Origin: Chryseobacterium paridis
Lineage (GTDB): Bacteria; Bacteroidota; Bacteroidia; Flavobacteriales; Weeksellaceae
Length of the DNA stretch: 64,000 nucleotides
Assembly (NCBI RefSeq): GCF_016595215.1
Contig: NZ_JAENHK010000001.1
Span: forward strand, 62,001 to 126,000
Direction: 5' to 3'
The stretch's first letter is position 1. Each line of letters opens with the position of its first letter. The notes beneath the pieces are model-generated. The model was not told the DNA's origin and did not search any database. It saw only the letters and a list, made by a program, of their open reading frames with translations. Positions 35,449 to 44,878 of the stretch are shown piece by piece. Position numbers and translations under genes: made by a program.

Positions 35449-37004
35449 TTAAAAAATTTAGCTTTTTAATAGGTATTTTATTGTTCGGATTGCACAATGG
35501 GCAACAAAACAAAGAACAATTGCAGAAGCAAAATGCTGAACTTAAAAAACAAATCACCCAAATAAATTCCGACCTGGCTAAAACAAGAAATGAGTCCAAA
35601 CTTTCTATAGCCTACCTTTCCAATATCAATAAAAAACTAAGCTTAAGAGAAAAAGTTTACGCCAATACGCAAAAGGAAAAGAGATTTATTGAAGATGATA
35701 TTTATCTTCGTCAGTTGGAAATCAACCGTCAGAATAAAGAGCTAGCGGTATTGAGAAAGAATTATGCTGAGGTTTTAGTGAATGCATATAAAAATAAAGG
35801 AGTACAAAATAAAGTGACCTTTATTCTTTCTGCAAAAAACCTGGGTGAAGCTATTCGAAGAGTACAATATCTCAAGGAATATTCTGATTATCAAGACAAA
35901 AAGGCAGCTGAAATCACAGATGCCGCTAATCAGATCAAAAAAACAATCGCTCAAAGACAAAAATCAGTTACAGATAAACAACAACTTTTGATCAATCAAC
36001 AAAAAGATCTAACAACCATCAATGTTGAACGAGCTCAAAAAGAACAGCTTGTTGAGGATTTTAAGAAAAATGAATCAAAATTAACGGCTGAGCTGAAGCA
36101 AAAACAAGTTCAGTCCAAAGCATTAGAAGGACAGATCAGAAGTATTATCGCTGAGGAAATCAGAATTGCTAAAGCAGAAGAAGAAGCCAGAAGAAAGGCG
36201 GAAGCCGAAAAAATACGTTTAGCTAAAATTGCAGCTGAAAGAGAAAAAGCAAGAATTGAAGCGGAAAACAGAGCTAGAGCTGAAGCATTAGAAAGAGAAA
36301 GAAAATTAGCTGAAGCTGAAGCAAAAAGAGCAGAGGAACTGGCAGCAAAAAGAGCTGAAGAAGAGAGAAAACGTACTGAAGAAGCTGCTCGGGCAGAATC
36401 CAACGCCAGGGATGAAGCCAGAAAAGTAGCAGCAGCAAAAGCCTCATCAGAAGCTAGTGCCAGAGCCAAAGAAGCAGCCAGCAAACTAGCTGCTGCAAAA
36501 GCCGCAGAAGCAGCACTTGAGAAAAGAAAAGATGACGAGAAAAAAGCAGCAGAAACCAAAGCAATGACCAATTTTGGAGTTTCTACAGCTGCAGGAAATA
36601 ACTTTGCTGAAAACAGAGGTAAATTAGGTTTCCCTGTTGAAAAGGGACAAATTACACACCGTTTTGGAAGACAGCCGCATCCTGTATTTAAAAATATCAC
36701 AGAAGAAAATAACGGAATCAAAATCTCTGTTCCATCTGGTACCCGAGCGAAATCGGTATTTCCTGGGTCTGTATCTTCAGTCTTAGCAAATAGTGACGGA
36801 ACAAAAACTGTTATGCTTAAACATGGAAACTACTTTACGATTTATTCAAACCTGGGAAGTGTGAATGTTTCTAAAGGACAACAGGTCTCTGCAGGGACTA
36901 TTGTAGGTACTGTAGGACAAGATTTTGATGGTTCTTATACCCTTGATTTTCAGGTATGGAACGGAACTACACCAGTTGATCCTTTAGGGTGGGTTTCTTA
37001 TTAA
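35445..37004 (+). CDS. EnvC-like murein hydrolase activator with degenerate LytM domain
   Basis: A 519-residue exported protein (signal MIKKFSFLIGILLFGLHNG). A long coiled coil covers residues 20-250, and a strongly charged Ala/Glu/Arg/Lys helix covers about 230-370. A C-terminal M23/LytM domain spans about 390-519. The metal ligands of active M23 enzymes are absent: NGIKISVPSG replaces the H-x3-D segment and LDFQVWNG replaces the HxH-type LHFEI. This is the state of EnvC, which activates amidases rather than cutting murein itself. It probably works at the division septum. It is translationally coupled to DUF4292 upstream; TatA follows after 30 bases. Confidence 0.88.
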   Translation: MIKKFSFLIGILLFGLHNGQQNKEQLQKQNAELKKQITQINSDLAKTRNESKLSIAYLSNINKKLSLREKVYANTQKEKRFIEDDIYLRQLEINRQNKELAVLRKNYAEVLVNAYKNKGVQNKVTFILSAKNLGEAIRRVQYLKEYSDYQDKKAAEITDAANQIKKTIAQRQKSVTDKQQLLINQQKDLTTINVERAQKEQLVEDFKKNESKLTAELKQKQVQSKALEGQIRSIIAEEIRIAKAEEEARRKAEAEKIRLAKIAAEREKARIEAENRARAEALERERKLAEAEAKRAEELAAKRAEEERKRTEEAARAESNARDEARKVAAAKASSEASARAKEAASKLAAAKAAEAALEKRKDDEKKAAETKAMTNFGVSTAAGNNFAENRGKLGFPVEKGQITHRFGRQPHPVFKNITEENNGIKISVPSGTRAKSVFPGSVSSVLANSDGTKTVMLKHGNYFTIYSNLGSVNVSKGQQVSAGTIVGTVGQDFDGSYTLDFQVWNGTTPVDPLGWVSY

Positions 37005-37034
37005 AAAAAGACTAACTTTGTAAAAAATTTAGAA

Positions 37035-37244
37035 ATGGAAACATTAACAATACTTGCCTTATCATGGCAACATATCCTTATCGTGGCAATCCTTCTAGTT
37101 CTGTTATTCGGAGGTAAAAAGATTCCAGAATTAATGAGGGGTGTAGGATCAGGTATCAAAGAATTTAAAGATGCAGTAAAAGAAGAGGATAAAAATCCAT
37201 CTGAAAACAAAAATTCTTCGACCAATAATCCTTCAAGCAACTAA
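37035..37244 (+). CDS. tatA: Twin-arginine translocase subunit TatA/TatE
   Basis: A 69-residue protein with one N-terminal membrane helix (a [21 protein letters not shown] run) followed by the amphipathic helix [16 protein letters not shown] and a polar Asn/Ser tail. FGGKKIPEL is the TatA hinge and the position of the helix is right. It forms the Tat pore for folded proteins. In EnvC-type systems the amidases are often Tat substrates, which would fit its place after the EnvC-like gene; this link is inference. No tatC is in the window. Confidence 0.93.
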   Translation: METLTILALSWQHILIVAILLVLLFGGKKIPELMRGVGSGIKEFKDAVKEEDKNPSENKNSSTNNPSSN

Positions 37245-37259
37245 AATTCTTCAGAATTA

Positions 37260-37874
37260 ATGAATTTTACAGAGACTGCATGGAAAGTCTTCAATCAATC
37301 TATTGAAGATTACCACGTATTTGATGACGTCAACAATCTAATTAATAATCCTTTCGAAAAAGACAGTTTGGAACGAATTTTGTACGCAAAGAACTGGATT
37401 GATACCGTTCAATGGCATTTGGAAGATATAATTAGAGATGAAAATATTAATCCAGTTGAGGCTCTGCAGTTAAAGAGAACAATTGATGCATCCAATCAGC
37501 AAAGAACTGATTTGGTTGAATTTATTGACAGCTGGTTTCTTAATAAGTTTAAAAATATAACTCCAAAACCTGATGCAAAGATCAATACGGAAACACCCGC
37601 TTGGGCTGTGGACAGATTATCAATACTCGCATTAAAGGTTTATCATATGTCACTAGAAGCAAATAGAGAATCTGCTTCAGAAGAACATCGTCTGAATTGC
37701 CAGGCAAAATTAGATGTCCTTCTGATACAGAAAGAAGACCTATCCACTTCTATTAATCAGTTGCTTACTGATATTGAAAACGGTGATGTTAAGATGAAGG
37801 TATACAAACAAATGAAAATGTATAACGATGAAAGTCTTAACCCAATCCTTTATCAAAAGGGGCAACAAAAATGA
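37260..37874 (+). CDS. DUF4254 family protein
   Basis: A 204-residue soluble, helical protein of the DUF4254 family, which is restricted to Bacteroidetes and relatives. Typical blocks are IEDYHVFDDVNNLINNPF, NWIDTVQWHLEDIIRD and RTIDASNQQRTDLVE. No catalytic motif is known. It is found near lipopolysaccharide or envelope genes in many genomes. Here it lies 15 bases after tatA and overlaps the next lipoprotein gene by four bases (ATGA). Confidence 0.85.
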   Translation: MNFTETAWKVFNQSIEDYHVFDDVNNLINNPFEKDSLERILYAKNWIDTVQWHLEDIIRDENINPVEALQLKRTIDASNQQRTDLVEFIDSWFLNKFKNITPKPDAKINTETPAWAVDRLSILALKVYHMSLEANRESASEEHRLNCQAKLDVLLIQKEDLSTSINQLLTDIENGDVKMKVYKQMKMYNDESLNPILYQKGQQK

Positions 37875-38329
37875 AAAGATTATTTTTTTTTGGAATACTG
37901 TTTATACTAACTTCTTCTTGCGCATCGGAAAAATTAAATTTTTCTCCGTTGTCTAGTAGTTTTTATAGTGAAGCAAAAGGTTCGGATTCTGATAGGGGAC
38001 TCAAGAAAAGCATAGACATTAATATCAAAGAAAATGTAAATGCCTCTGAAATATCTAATCTGATTTCTACCTTTCCTAAATTCAAAACTATTAGTGTAAA
38101 TGAAGAAGTAGTTTCTCTGAAATACAGTTTACAGAATTACTTATACGCAATAGATGCTAATAATATATCTGGAAAAAACAGATCTATTAAAAGCTTTGAA
38201 AAATCCTATAAAAAGATTCAGAAACTAAGACAAAACCTTCCAAAAGATGATGATGAAATCCTTAACAGATACCTGGTTAGATTAAAAACCAATATTTCTA
38301 TTATTGAGGATTCTCTTAAAGGAAATTAA
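37871..38329 (+). CDS. Unrecognised small lipoprotein
   Basis: A 152-residue protein; MKRLFFFGILFILTSSC is a lipoprotein signal with Cys at residue 17. The mature part is helical and lysine-rich (for example KSFEKSYKKIQKLRQNLP). No family is recognised. It is coupled to the DUF4254 gene by an ATGA overlap, and ribA starts 25 bases after it, so it belongs to the tatA-ribA run of genes. Confidence 0.75.
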   Translation: MKRLFFFGILFILTSSCASEKLNFSPLSSSFYSEAKGSDSDRGLKKSIDINIKENVNASEISNLISTFPKFKTISVNEEVVSLKYSLQNYLYAIDANNISGKNRSIKSFEKSYKKIQKLRQNLPKDDDEILNRYLVRLKTNISIIEDSLKGN

Positions 38330-38354
38330 AAACTAGTTCAACTACTTTATATTA

Positions 38355-38951
38355 ATGATTAAAATTCAAGCGGAAGCAAACGTTCCTACGGAACATGGAA
38401 CTTTCCGAATGATCGCTTTCTCTGAAAACGAAAATGACTGGATGCCTCACATGGCAATTATTGCTGAAAATACAGATTTTTCAAAACCAGTTAACGTCCG
38501 TTTCCATTCAGAATGTATTACCGGCGAAGTTTTCCATTCAAAAAAATGTGAATGTGGGCAGCAGTTGGATGCTGCTATGAAATATATCCATGAAAATGGA
38601 GGGGTTATTGTTTACCTTCGTCAGGAAGGAAGAAATATTGGAATAATCAATAAATTAAAAGCTTATTCTTTACAGGAAAAAGGATTTGACACTGTAGAAG
38701 CTAACTTACAACTTGGTCTTCCTGCAGATGACAGAAATTTTAATGTAGCCATTGAAATTTTAAATGTTCTGGAAGTAAAAGACATCAATCTTCTAACAAA
38801 TAATCCTGAGAAGGTAAAATATGTTACAGAAAGTAATATCCACCTTAACTCGAGAATTCCTTTACAGATTCCTGCTAATGACATCAGCAGAGGTTATCTA
38901 CAAACAAAGAAAGATTATTTTGGACATCTCCTGGATGACAATGATAATTAA
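38355..38951 (+). CDS. ribA: GTP cyclohydrolase II
   Basis: A 198-residue enzyme that opens GTP to the first riboflavin intermediate. The zinc site is C-ITGEVFHSKK-C-E-C (C-x10-C-x-C). The active-site block is YLRQEGRNIGI, and the downstream LTNNPEKV carries residues for GTP binding. The N-terminal DHBP synthase (RibB) domain found in many RibA fusions is absent, so this is a stand-alone type. A clear terminator follows. It is the last gene of a rightward run that starts at 34606. Confidence 0.95.
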   Translation: MIKIQAEANVPTEHGTFRMIAFSENENDWMPHMAIIAENTDFSKPVNVRFHSECITGEVFHSKKCECGQQLDAAMKYIHENGGVIVYLRQEGRNIGIINKLKAYSLQEKGFDTVEANLQLGLPADDRNFNVAIEILNVLEVKDINLLTNNPEKVKYVTESNIHLNSRIPLQIPANDISRGYLQTKKDYFGHLLDDNDN

Positions 38952-38964
38952 GAAAAGAAATAAT

Positions 38965-38998
38965 AAAAGGCTCCGGAATAAATTCCAGAGCCTTTTTT
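38965..38998 (+). terminator. Terminator of ribA
   Basis: AAAAGGCTC-C-GGAAT pairs with ATTCC-A-GAGCCTTTT, followed by T residues. Confidence 0.88.
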
Positions 38999-39026
38999 AA
39001 TTATAAAAAAACTGAAAAGATATATC

Positions 39027-39578
39027 TTAATTTCTAGTCTTTATTTTAGACTCGTCAATATTATAATATTTAATTACACTATAGTAATCATTATAGTCTA
39101 CTGGAGCAGCTACATTCTTAGCATTCGCATTTTTAGCATTTTTTCCAGTATTAGCAGGTAAAATAACCACTCTAAATCTCTTATTTGTATAATATGTTGG
39201 ATTCGTACTTAAATTTAAAGTAGAATTTACATTAATACCAATATCAAACTTGCTGAAATCAAATGAATAATCAACCGCTACATTATTAGTAGTAAAGAAT
39301 GTATATGGAAGTAATCTCCAGATTGGAGAGTTGTTATTCGTAAGACCAGTTTGTAAATAAATCAATACTACATCAGATTGCACTAGAGGACTATTAAAAG
39401 CATCAGAATACTGATATAAATTATCACTACTTCTTGTGAAGGTTGGCGTAATATCAAATGCGGTACCTACGGTATCATTATCTACAGGATTGTTGTTATT
39501 ATTATCATCGCTATTGTCGCAGCTAAAAATAAATAAGCTGACAAAAGCTAATAGAAGGATTGGAAGAAATTTTTTCAT
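39027..39578 (-). CDS. Unrecognised lipoprotein
   Basis: A 183-residue protein with a lipoprotein signal (MKKFLPILLLAFVSLFIFSC, Cys at residue 20) and then an Asp/Asn-rich spacer. The mature domain is beta-rich (YQYSDAFNSPLVQSDVVLIY split here, RLLPYTFFTTNN, RFRVVILPAN). I know no named family, although similar small lipoproteins are common in Chryseobacterium. An upstream extension to 39623 is open but lacks a plausible signal; the ATG at 39578 is chosen. It stands alone and faces away from the GH3 gene. Confidence 0.75.
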   Translation of the reverse strand: MKKFLPILLLAFVSLFIFSCDNSDDNNNNNPVDNDTVGTAFDITPTFTRSSDNLYQYSDAFNSPLVQSDVVLIYLQTGLTNNNSPIWRLLPYTFFTTNNVAVDYSFDFSKFDIGINVNSTLNLSTNPTYYTNKRFRVVILPANTGKNAKNANAKNVAAPVDYNDYYSVIKYYNIDESKIKTRN

Positions 39579-39669
39579 TTTTATAAAAGTTTTAATATTA
39601 TTTATAAACCACATCCAAAACATATACCAAAAAACTTAAAAACATCCATTCTGATGATTTTTTTAATTG

Positions 39670-39677
39670 TATTTTTG
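39670..39677 (+). promoter_or_regulatory. -7 promoter box of the GH3 gene
   Basis: TATTTTTG fits TAnnTTTG and ends 16 bases before the ATG at 39694. It overlaps the first codons of the longer open frame from 39667 and so favours the later start. Confidence 0.5.
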
Positions 39678-39693
39678 TTCTTATTCAATAGTT

Positions 39694-41430
39694 ATGAACA
39701 AAATAGTTTACACTTCTCTCTTCATATTCTTATTTATCAGTTCAAAAATCACGGCCCAGTACCTCCCAAAGGGCATTTCTCAGGCTGACATGAGTAAAGC
39801 TAACCAATGGGTTGACAGAACATATAAATCTTTATCACAAGATGAAAAATTAGGACAACTTTTCATTGTAGCTCTTTATACAAACAAGGATGAAGGCCAT
39901 ATCAACCAGGTAAGAAATATTGTCACAAATGATAAAATAGGTGGATTGATTTTAATGCAGGATGATGCAGCAAGAGAAATAGCACTGGTTAATGAATTTC
40001 AGCAGAAGTCTAAAGTTCCATTAATGATTGGAATGGATGCTGAATGGGGATTATATCAAAGGATAGCAGCTGCTCATAAATTTCCATGGGCAATGACATT
40101 AGGAGCAATTCAGGATAAAAATCTCATTTATCAGATGTCTTCTAAAATTGCTGAAGATTGTAAAAGAATGGGAATCAACTGGGACTTCGCTCCTGTTGTT
40201 GATGTGAATACCAATCCAAATAATCCAATTATTGGAAACAGAAGTTTTGGTTCTGAAGTAGATAATGTAATTAATTCAGCATTAGCTTATTCTAATGGGT
40301 TGCAAGATAACAATATACTAGCTGCCATAAAACACTTCCCTGGTCACGGTGATACCAGTACAGATTCACATTTAGACCTGCCAGTCGTTTCACATCAATT
40401 GGACCGTTTAAATACAGTTGAATTAGCTCCTTTTAAAGCTCTGATGAATAAAGGAATTGGTGGCGTAATGGTAGCCCATTTGTATGTCCCTACTCTGGAG
40501 TCAGGAAAAGGAATTCCGGCTTCTGTTTCTAAAAATATTATTACCGGACTTTTAAAAGAAAAACTAGGATATAAAGGCCTTATCATTACAGATGCTCTTA
40601 ATATGGGTGCTGTGGCTAATAAATACAAGCCTGGGGAGTTAGATGCATTAGCATTCAAAGCCGGCAATGATATTATGCTTTTTTCACAAGGCGTGTCAGA
40701 AGGAAAGAAGTTAATTCAAAAAGCGATCGATAACGGAGAAATTCCACAATCCCGGGTAGAGGAAAGTGTGAAGAAAATATTATTAACAAAATATTATTTA
40801 GGTCTGGACAAATACCATCCGAAAAATCCCGAAAACATTAATAATGACCTTAATAATGACTCCCATAAATTGCTGGTTCAGAATCTTTATTCCAATGCAC
40901 TTACTTTGTTGAAAGACGAACAAAGACTACTCCCTCTTAGCGGAAAACAAATTTATTATGTTCCATTGGAAGAGGCACCCTATCAAACTTTTGCCAATCA
41001 ACTAGGTTCTACGGTTATCATTAAAAAAGCCAGCGAAATCAATACCATTCCTTCTAATTCTACAGTAATTGTTGGCTTTCATAAAGATAATTCCACTGCT
41101 TATAAGCCATATAAAATTTCGGCAGAATCTAGAAAAGTCCTTGCTGATTTGACCAAAAATCAAAAAGTAATATTAAATGTATTCGGAAGTGCTTATGCAT
41201 TAAAAGACATTGATATCACAAAAGTTTCAACGGTTCTTGTTTCCTATGAAAACAATGATGACTCAATGATCGCCACTGCCAATGCTTTACTTGGAAAAAC
41301 AAAAATCTGGGGGAGACTTCCGGTGCTAATTAATGATCAGTTAAAAGCTGGAATGGGTATTGATTTGAATCCATCTACAGCTTCTGATACCAAAGTGAAT
41401 TCAACTATATTTACAACATCAAAACAATAA
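39694..41430 (+). CDS. GH3 family beta-N-acetylhexosaminidase
   Basis: A 578-residue exported glycosidase (signal MNKIVYTSLFIFLFISSKITAQ). The GH3 TIM barrel carries the NagZ-type motif KHFPGHGDTSTDSHLDLP at about residues 212-229, with the His/Asp dyad used in catalysis and GlcNAc binding. The nucleophile is the Asp in LIITDALNMGA. A second alpha/beta domain of about 200 residues follows the barrel, longer than in proteobacterial NagZ. It probably removes GlcNAc from muropeptides or glycans in the periplasm. bshA follows seven bases after the stop, so the two form an operon. Confidence 0.93.
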   Translation: MNKIVYTSLFIFLFISSKITAQYLPKGISQADMSKANQWVDRTYKSLSQDEKLGQLFIVALYTNKDEGHINQVRNIVTNDKIGGLILMQDDAAREIALVNEFQQKSKVPLMIGMDAEWGLYQRIAAAHKFPWAMTLGAIQDKNLIYQMSSKIAEDCKRMGINWDFAPVVDVNTNPNNPIIGNRSFGSEVDNVINSALAYSNGLQDNNILAAIKHFPGHGDTSTDSHLDLPVVSHQLDRLNTVELAPFKALMNKGIGGVMVAHLYVPTLESGKGIPASVSKNIITGLLKEKLGYKGLIITDALNMGAVANKYKPGELDALAFKAGNDIMLFSQGVSEGKKLIQKAIDNGEIPQSRVEESVKKILLTKYYLGLDKYHPKNPENINNDLNNDSHKLLVQNLYSNALTLLKDEQRLLPLSGKQIYYVPLEEAPYQTFANQLGSTVIIKKASEINTIPSNSTVIVGFHKDNSTAYKPYKISAESRKVLADLTKNQKVILNVFGSAYALKDIDITKVSTVLVSYENNDDSMIATANALLGKTKIWGRLPVLINDQLKAGMGIDLNPSTASDTKVNSTIFTTSKQ

Positions 41431-41437
41431 TAAACCA

Positions 41438-42586
41438 ATGAAAATAGGCATACTTTGCTATCCAACATACGGCGGAAGCGGTATCGTAGCAACAGAATTG
41501 GGAATGTCTCTTGCTAATAAAGGCTATGAAGTTCATTTCATAAGCTCTGCTCTTCCTGCAAGATTAGATATCACGAATCCAAATATTTTTTTCCATAGGG
41601 TCAATGTTCAAACGTATCCCCTATTTCAGTATCAGCCTTATGATATTGCATTAAGTTCAATGATCTATCGTGTCGTTAATCTATATAAACTTGATTTACT
41701 TCATGCTCATTATGCAATTCCATATGCCTATGCAGCCTTTACGGCAAAGCAAATGCTACAGGAAGACAATAACGATATCCCTTTGGTAACAACCCTTCAC
41801 GGAACTGATATTACTTTGGTAGGGCAACATCCAAGTTACAAACACGCAGTAGAATTTTCGATTAATAAATCAGATGCGATTACGTCTGTATCTGAAAGTC
41901 TAAAAAAGGATACTCTACAGTTTTTCAATATTAAAAAACCTATCCAGGTCATTACCAACTTTATTGATAATTCTGAATTCGATGAATGCAACGAATGCCA
42001 AAGAACCCAGTTTGCTGATCCGGATGAAAAGATATTGATCCATGTATCCAACCTACGCCCTGTAAAGCGTGTGGAAGAAGTTCTGCAGATCTTTAAGAAT
42101 GTTAATAAGAAGGTAAAATCCAAATTGATTATCATCGGAGAAGGTCCGGACATGGAAAAGGTAAATCAATTTCTGGAAGAAAATCCGGAATTGATTTCCA
42201 AGATTCGTCTTCTTGGAAAGGTAAATGACTTATATCGAATTCTCCAGCTTTCTGATGTTTTCTTATTACCATCCGAACAGGAAAGTTTCGGTTTGGCTGC
42301 CTTAGAAGCAATGGCCGCATATACCCCTGTTATTAGCTCTAATGCTGGTGGGATTCCTGAAGTTAATATTCAGGCTGAAACTGGTTTCTTAGCAGAAATA
42401 GGAAATGTGGAGGCTATGAGTAATTACACAATCAAGCTTTTGAGCAATGACGAACTTTTAGCAAAAATGAAAATAAACGCAAAAGAACAAGCCATAAAAT
42501 TCGATTTGAAAAACATTCTTCCGATATATGAAGAAATGTATAAAACAACCATAGAAAATTTTAAGAAGGAATTGACAAAAGCTTAA
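41438..42586 (+). CDS. bshA: N-acetyl-alpha-D-glucosaminyl L-malate synthase BshA
   Basis: A 382-residue GT4 glycosyltransferase that joins GlcNAc from UDP-GlcNAc to L-malate, the first step of bacillithiol synthesis. The BshA N-terminus is clear (MKIGILCYPTYGGSGIVATE), as is LHGTDITLVGQHPSY. The GT4 donor motif is EQESFGLAALEAMA, then SSNAGGIPEV. The length is normal. The BshB and BshC genes are not in the window. It lies in one unit with the GH3 hexosaminidase, which releases GlcNAc, one of the building blocks; whether this is meaningful is open. Confidence 0.95.
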   Translation: MKIGILCYPTYGGSGIVATELGMSLANKGYEVHFISSALPARLDITNPNIFFHRVNVQTYPLFQYQPYDIALSSMIYRVVNLYKLDLLHAHYAIPYAYAAFTAKQMLQEDNNDIPLVTTLHGTDITLVGQHPSYKHAVEFSINKSDAITSVSESLKKDTLQFFNIKKPIQVITNFIDNSEFDECNECQRTQFADPDEKILIHVSNLRPVKRVEEVLQIFKNVNKKVKSKLIIIGEGPDMEKVNQFLEENPELISKIRLLGKVNDLYRILQLSDVFLLPSEQESFGLAALEAMAAYTPVISSNAGGIPEVNIQAETGFLAEIGNVEAMSNYTIKLLSNDELLAKMKINAKEQAIKFDLKNILPIYEEMYKTTIENFKKELTKA

Positions 42587-42626
42587 TGTTTTGTCGGAAC
42601 ATCTTAGTATTATCTGCTATAAAAGT

Positions 42627-42660
42627 AGGGCTTAGATTTATTTCTAGCCCTTATTTTTTT
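42627..42660 (+). terminator. Terminator of the GH3-bshA operon
   Basis: AGGGCT (42627-42632) pairs with AGCCCT (42646-42651) and is followed by TATTTTTTTTTC. The rest of the gap 42587-42888 is AT-rich and holds only a 13-codon open frame. Confidence 0.75.
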
Positions 42661-42870
42661 TCTCCTAAACCTTAAATCTATCTTTTTTCAATGCAAATGA
42701 ATCCTGTAGTTGTTGAACTGGTAATTATAATATTAATTAAAACACAAAAAAACCAATCCCCAAATAACTGCAAAATTCTATCTAAACAAATATATCCTAT
42801 AGATCCATCAATGTAAAGAATGGCTATCGAAAATTTGAAAAACGAATGGCAAAAAGCATAAGAGTTCTCT

Positions 42871-42878
42871 TATATTTG
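42871..42878 (+). promoter_or_regulatory. -7 promoter box of the DUF2851 gene
   Basis: TATATTTG fits TAnnTTTG and ends ten bases before the ATG, so the leader is only a few bases long. Confidence 0.55.
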
Positions 42879-42888
42879 TGTAGCACTC

Positions 42889-44154
42889 ATGACGGAAAAA
42901 CTATTACAATATCTTTGGAACTTTAAGGTTTTCAAAAATTTTGACTTCAAGGACGTTGAAGGAAATCCTGTTGAAATAATAAATTTCGGAAAATGGAATA
43001 CTGATGCCGGTCCGGATTTTTTACTGGCAAAAATCAAAATCAACAATATATTCTTAAGTGGAAACATAGAGCTTCATGTGAAGTCCTCTGACTGGATTTT
43101 TCATAATCATTCTCAAGATCCCAATTACCAAAATATTATTCTTCATGTTGTTTTTCAAAATGATATAGAAATTGAAGAATTCAATGATAAGAAGGTCCCT
43201 AAACTAGAATTGAAGAATTATATCGATGAAAGCATTCTATGGAAATATGAAAAATTGATCAAAGAAAATCAGTTTATTCCCTGTGAAGATATTTTCAATA
43301 AAGACAATATTCCCATTAATTTTCATGAAGAAAATATTGTAAAGAAGCTGGATCAAAAATCTCAGGAGCTGGAAAAAAGTTTAGAACAATCTAAAAATAA
43401 TTTTGAAGCAGTACTATTTCATAGTCTTGCTTACTCTTTTGGATTAAAAGTAAATGCATTTATTTTTAAGCAAATCGCTGAAAGTATTGATTTTAGCATT
43501 ATAAATAAAATCCGACAAAATAAAAATCAATTGGAGGGATTACTATTTGGAATCTCGGGATGGCTTGATCAACCTCAGGATGAACAAATGAAAATCTGGA
43601 AAAGAGAATTTGACTTTGTAAAAGCAAAATATCAAATATCTGATATGAAATTTCATCCAAAGTTTTTACGTTTAAGACCTCCTAATTTTCCTACTATAAG
43701 ACTTTCTCAGCTAGCAGCACTTTACCACAACCATCAAAATCTATTTTCAAGAATTATACTTTCAAAAGATCCAAATGAATTGGTAAATGTTTTTAAAGAT
43801 ATTCAAGCATCTGAATATTGGAATGATCATTTTAATTTTGGAAAAACCTCAACAGTTAATCAGCCCAAAACATTAAGCTACGAGTTTATACAACTTGTTA
43901 TACTCAATACAATACTTCCTCTAAAATATACTTATCATAAATATCACAATGAGGAAATTCTCAGTGAAATACTTGAATTCTATAAAAAAATATCTCCGGA
44001 AAAAAATGCTATTATAACCTCCTGGAAAAAACTGGGAATACAAATGAATAACTCACTAGAAACACAAAGCCTTATTTATCATTTTAAAACCTCTTGTGAA
44101 GAAAAAAACTGCCTGAAGTGCAGGATTGGGTTTTCAATTTTAAAAGATTCATAA
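42889..44154 (+). CDS. DUF2851 family protein
   Basis: A 421-residue soluble protein of the DUF2851 family, found in Bacteroidetes. Recognisable blocks are GKWNTDAGPDFLLAKIKI, GNIELHVKSSDW, NIILHVVFQND and, at the C-terminus, a cysteine pair in CEEKNCLKCRIG. No activity is established. In related genomes this gene often sits just before a small PspC-domain gene, as here with the gene at 44879. There is no signal peptide. Confidence 0.85.
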   Translation: MTEKLLQYLWNFKVFKNFDFKDVEGNPVEIINFGKWNTDAGPDFLLAKIKINNIFLSGNIELHVKSSDWIFHNHSQDPNYQNIILHVVFQNDIEIEEFNDKKVPKLELKNYIDESILWKYEKLIKENQFIPCEDIFNKDNIPINFHEENIVKKLDQKSQELEKSLEQSKNNFEAVLFHSLAYSFGLKVNAFIFKQIAESIDFSIINKIRQNKNQLEGLLFGISGWLDQPQDEQMKIWKREFDFVKAKYQISDMKFHPKFLRLRPPNFPTIRLSQLAALYHNHQNLFSRIILSKDPNELVNVFKDIQASEYWNDHFNFGKTSTVNQPKTLSYEFIQLVILNTILPLKYTYHKYHNEEILSEILEFYKKISPEKNAIITSWKKLGIQMNNSLETQSLIYHFKTSCEEKNCLKCRIGFSILKDS

Positions 44155-44293
44155 AAAATATTTTATCGACCCCTTTCAAACAGACAATAACGCTTTCTAC
44201 ATAAGAAAAATATCCCTCCACACTTTCTTCTGCAAACCAGATCGATTTAATTGAATATTTGTAATCTAAAAAAAATATTTAATATTAAAATGT

Positions 44294-44770
44294 ATGAAAA
44301 CCATTAATGTTTTATTCTTAGTACTGGCTATGAACTTTTATTATGCACAAGCTTACAAAAAGCAAGAAACTGAAATACAGAGTCTCATAACAAGTGCCAA
44401 AAAAAGTATAATCCAAAAAGACACTGCTACTTTTAAAAGTCTTTTTGCAAAAGAATCATTTAATTGGACGGCAGTAATTAAAGACAAAACTCAACAAAAA
44501 AGGTTAAAAAATAAAACATCGCAGCCCTCAAATATTTTCACAAAGACTCCCATGAATTTCTACCAGTTCCTTTTAGATGAAGGTAAGCAAGAAGAAATAT
44601 TTAAAAATATACATATTGAGAATGATGATGTAATTGGTTCGGTAGCTTTTGACTATTCTTTTCTATCCAATAATAAAGTTACCAATTGGGGTAAGGAGTT
44701 CTGGCACGTGGCTAAAGTTGAAGGACAATGGAAGATTGTGAGTATAATATATAGCATAGAATCTAATTAA
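44294..44770 (+). CDS. Exported NTF2-like (DUF4440/SnoaL-type) small protein
   Basis: A 158-residue protein with signal peptide (MKTINVLFLVLAMNFYYAQA). The mature part starts with a helix holding QSLITSAKKSIIQKDTATF and ends in KVTNWGKEFWHVAKVEGQWKI split here at VTNWG..WHVAKVEGQWKIVS, the helix-then-strand layout of NTF2-like proteins with the W.I..V ending. Function is unknown. It is inserted between the DUF2851 and PspC genes, which are often adjacent elsewhere. Confidence 0.65.
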   Translation: MKTINVLFLVLAMNFYYAQAYKKQETEIQSLITSAKKSIIQKDTATFKSLFAKESFNWTAVIKDKTQQKRLKNKTSQPSNIFTKTPMNFYQFLLDEGKQEEIFKNIHIENDDVIGSVAFDYSFLSNNKVTNWGKEFWHVAKVEGQWKIVSIIYSIESN

Positions 44771-44878
44771 TACTTTACAATCAGATCCGGTTAAAAAGTT
44801 TTACAAGTATAAAATAATATGACAAAAAAAATTGTTTAAATTGCAGTATTGAATTTAACCTTTTAAAAAATTCACCCA

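Noticed and set aside
36110..36721. A 203-codon open frame on the minus strand inside the EnvC-like gene
   Set aside because: It is the antisense image of the Ala/Glu/Arg/Lys-rich helix, gives a Ser/Ala-rich product with no domain, and the sense gene has clear EnvC features.
42820..42861. A 13-codon open frame (MAIENLKNEWQKA) before the DUF2851 gene
   Set aside because: Too short to support, with no terminator or conserved partner visible. It could be a gene remnant or chance.
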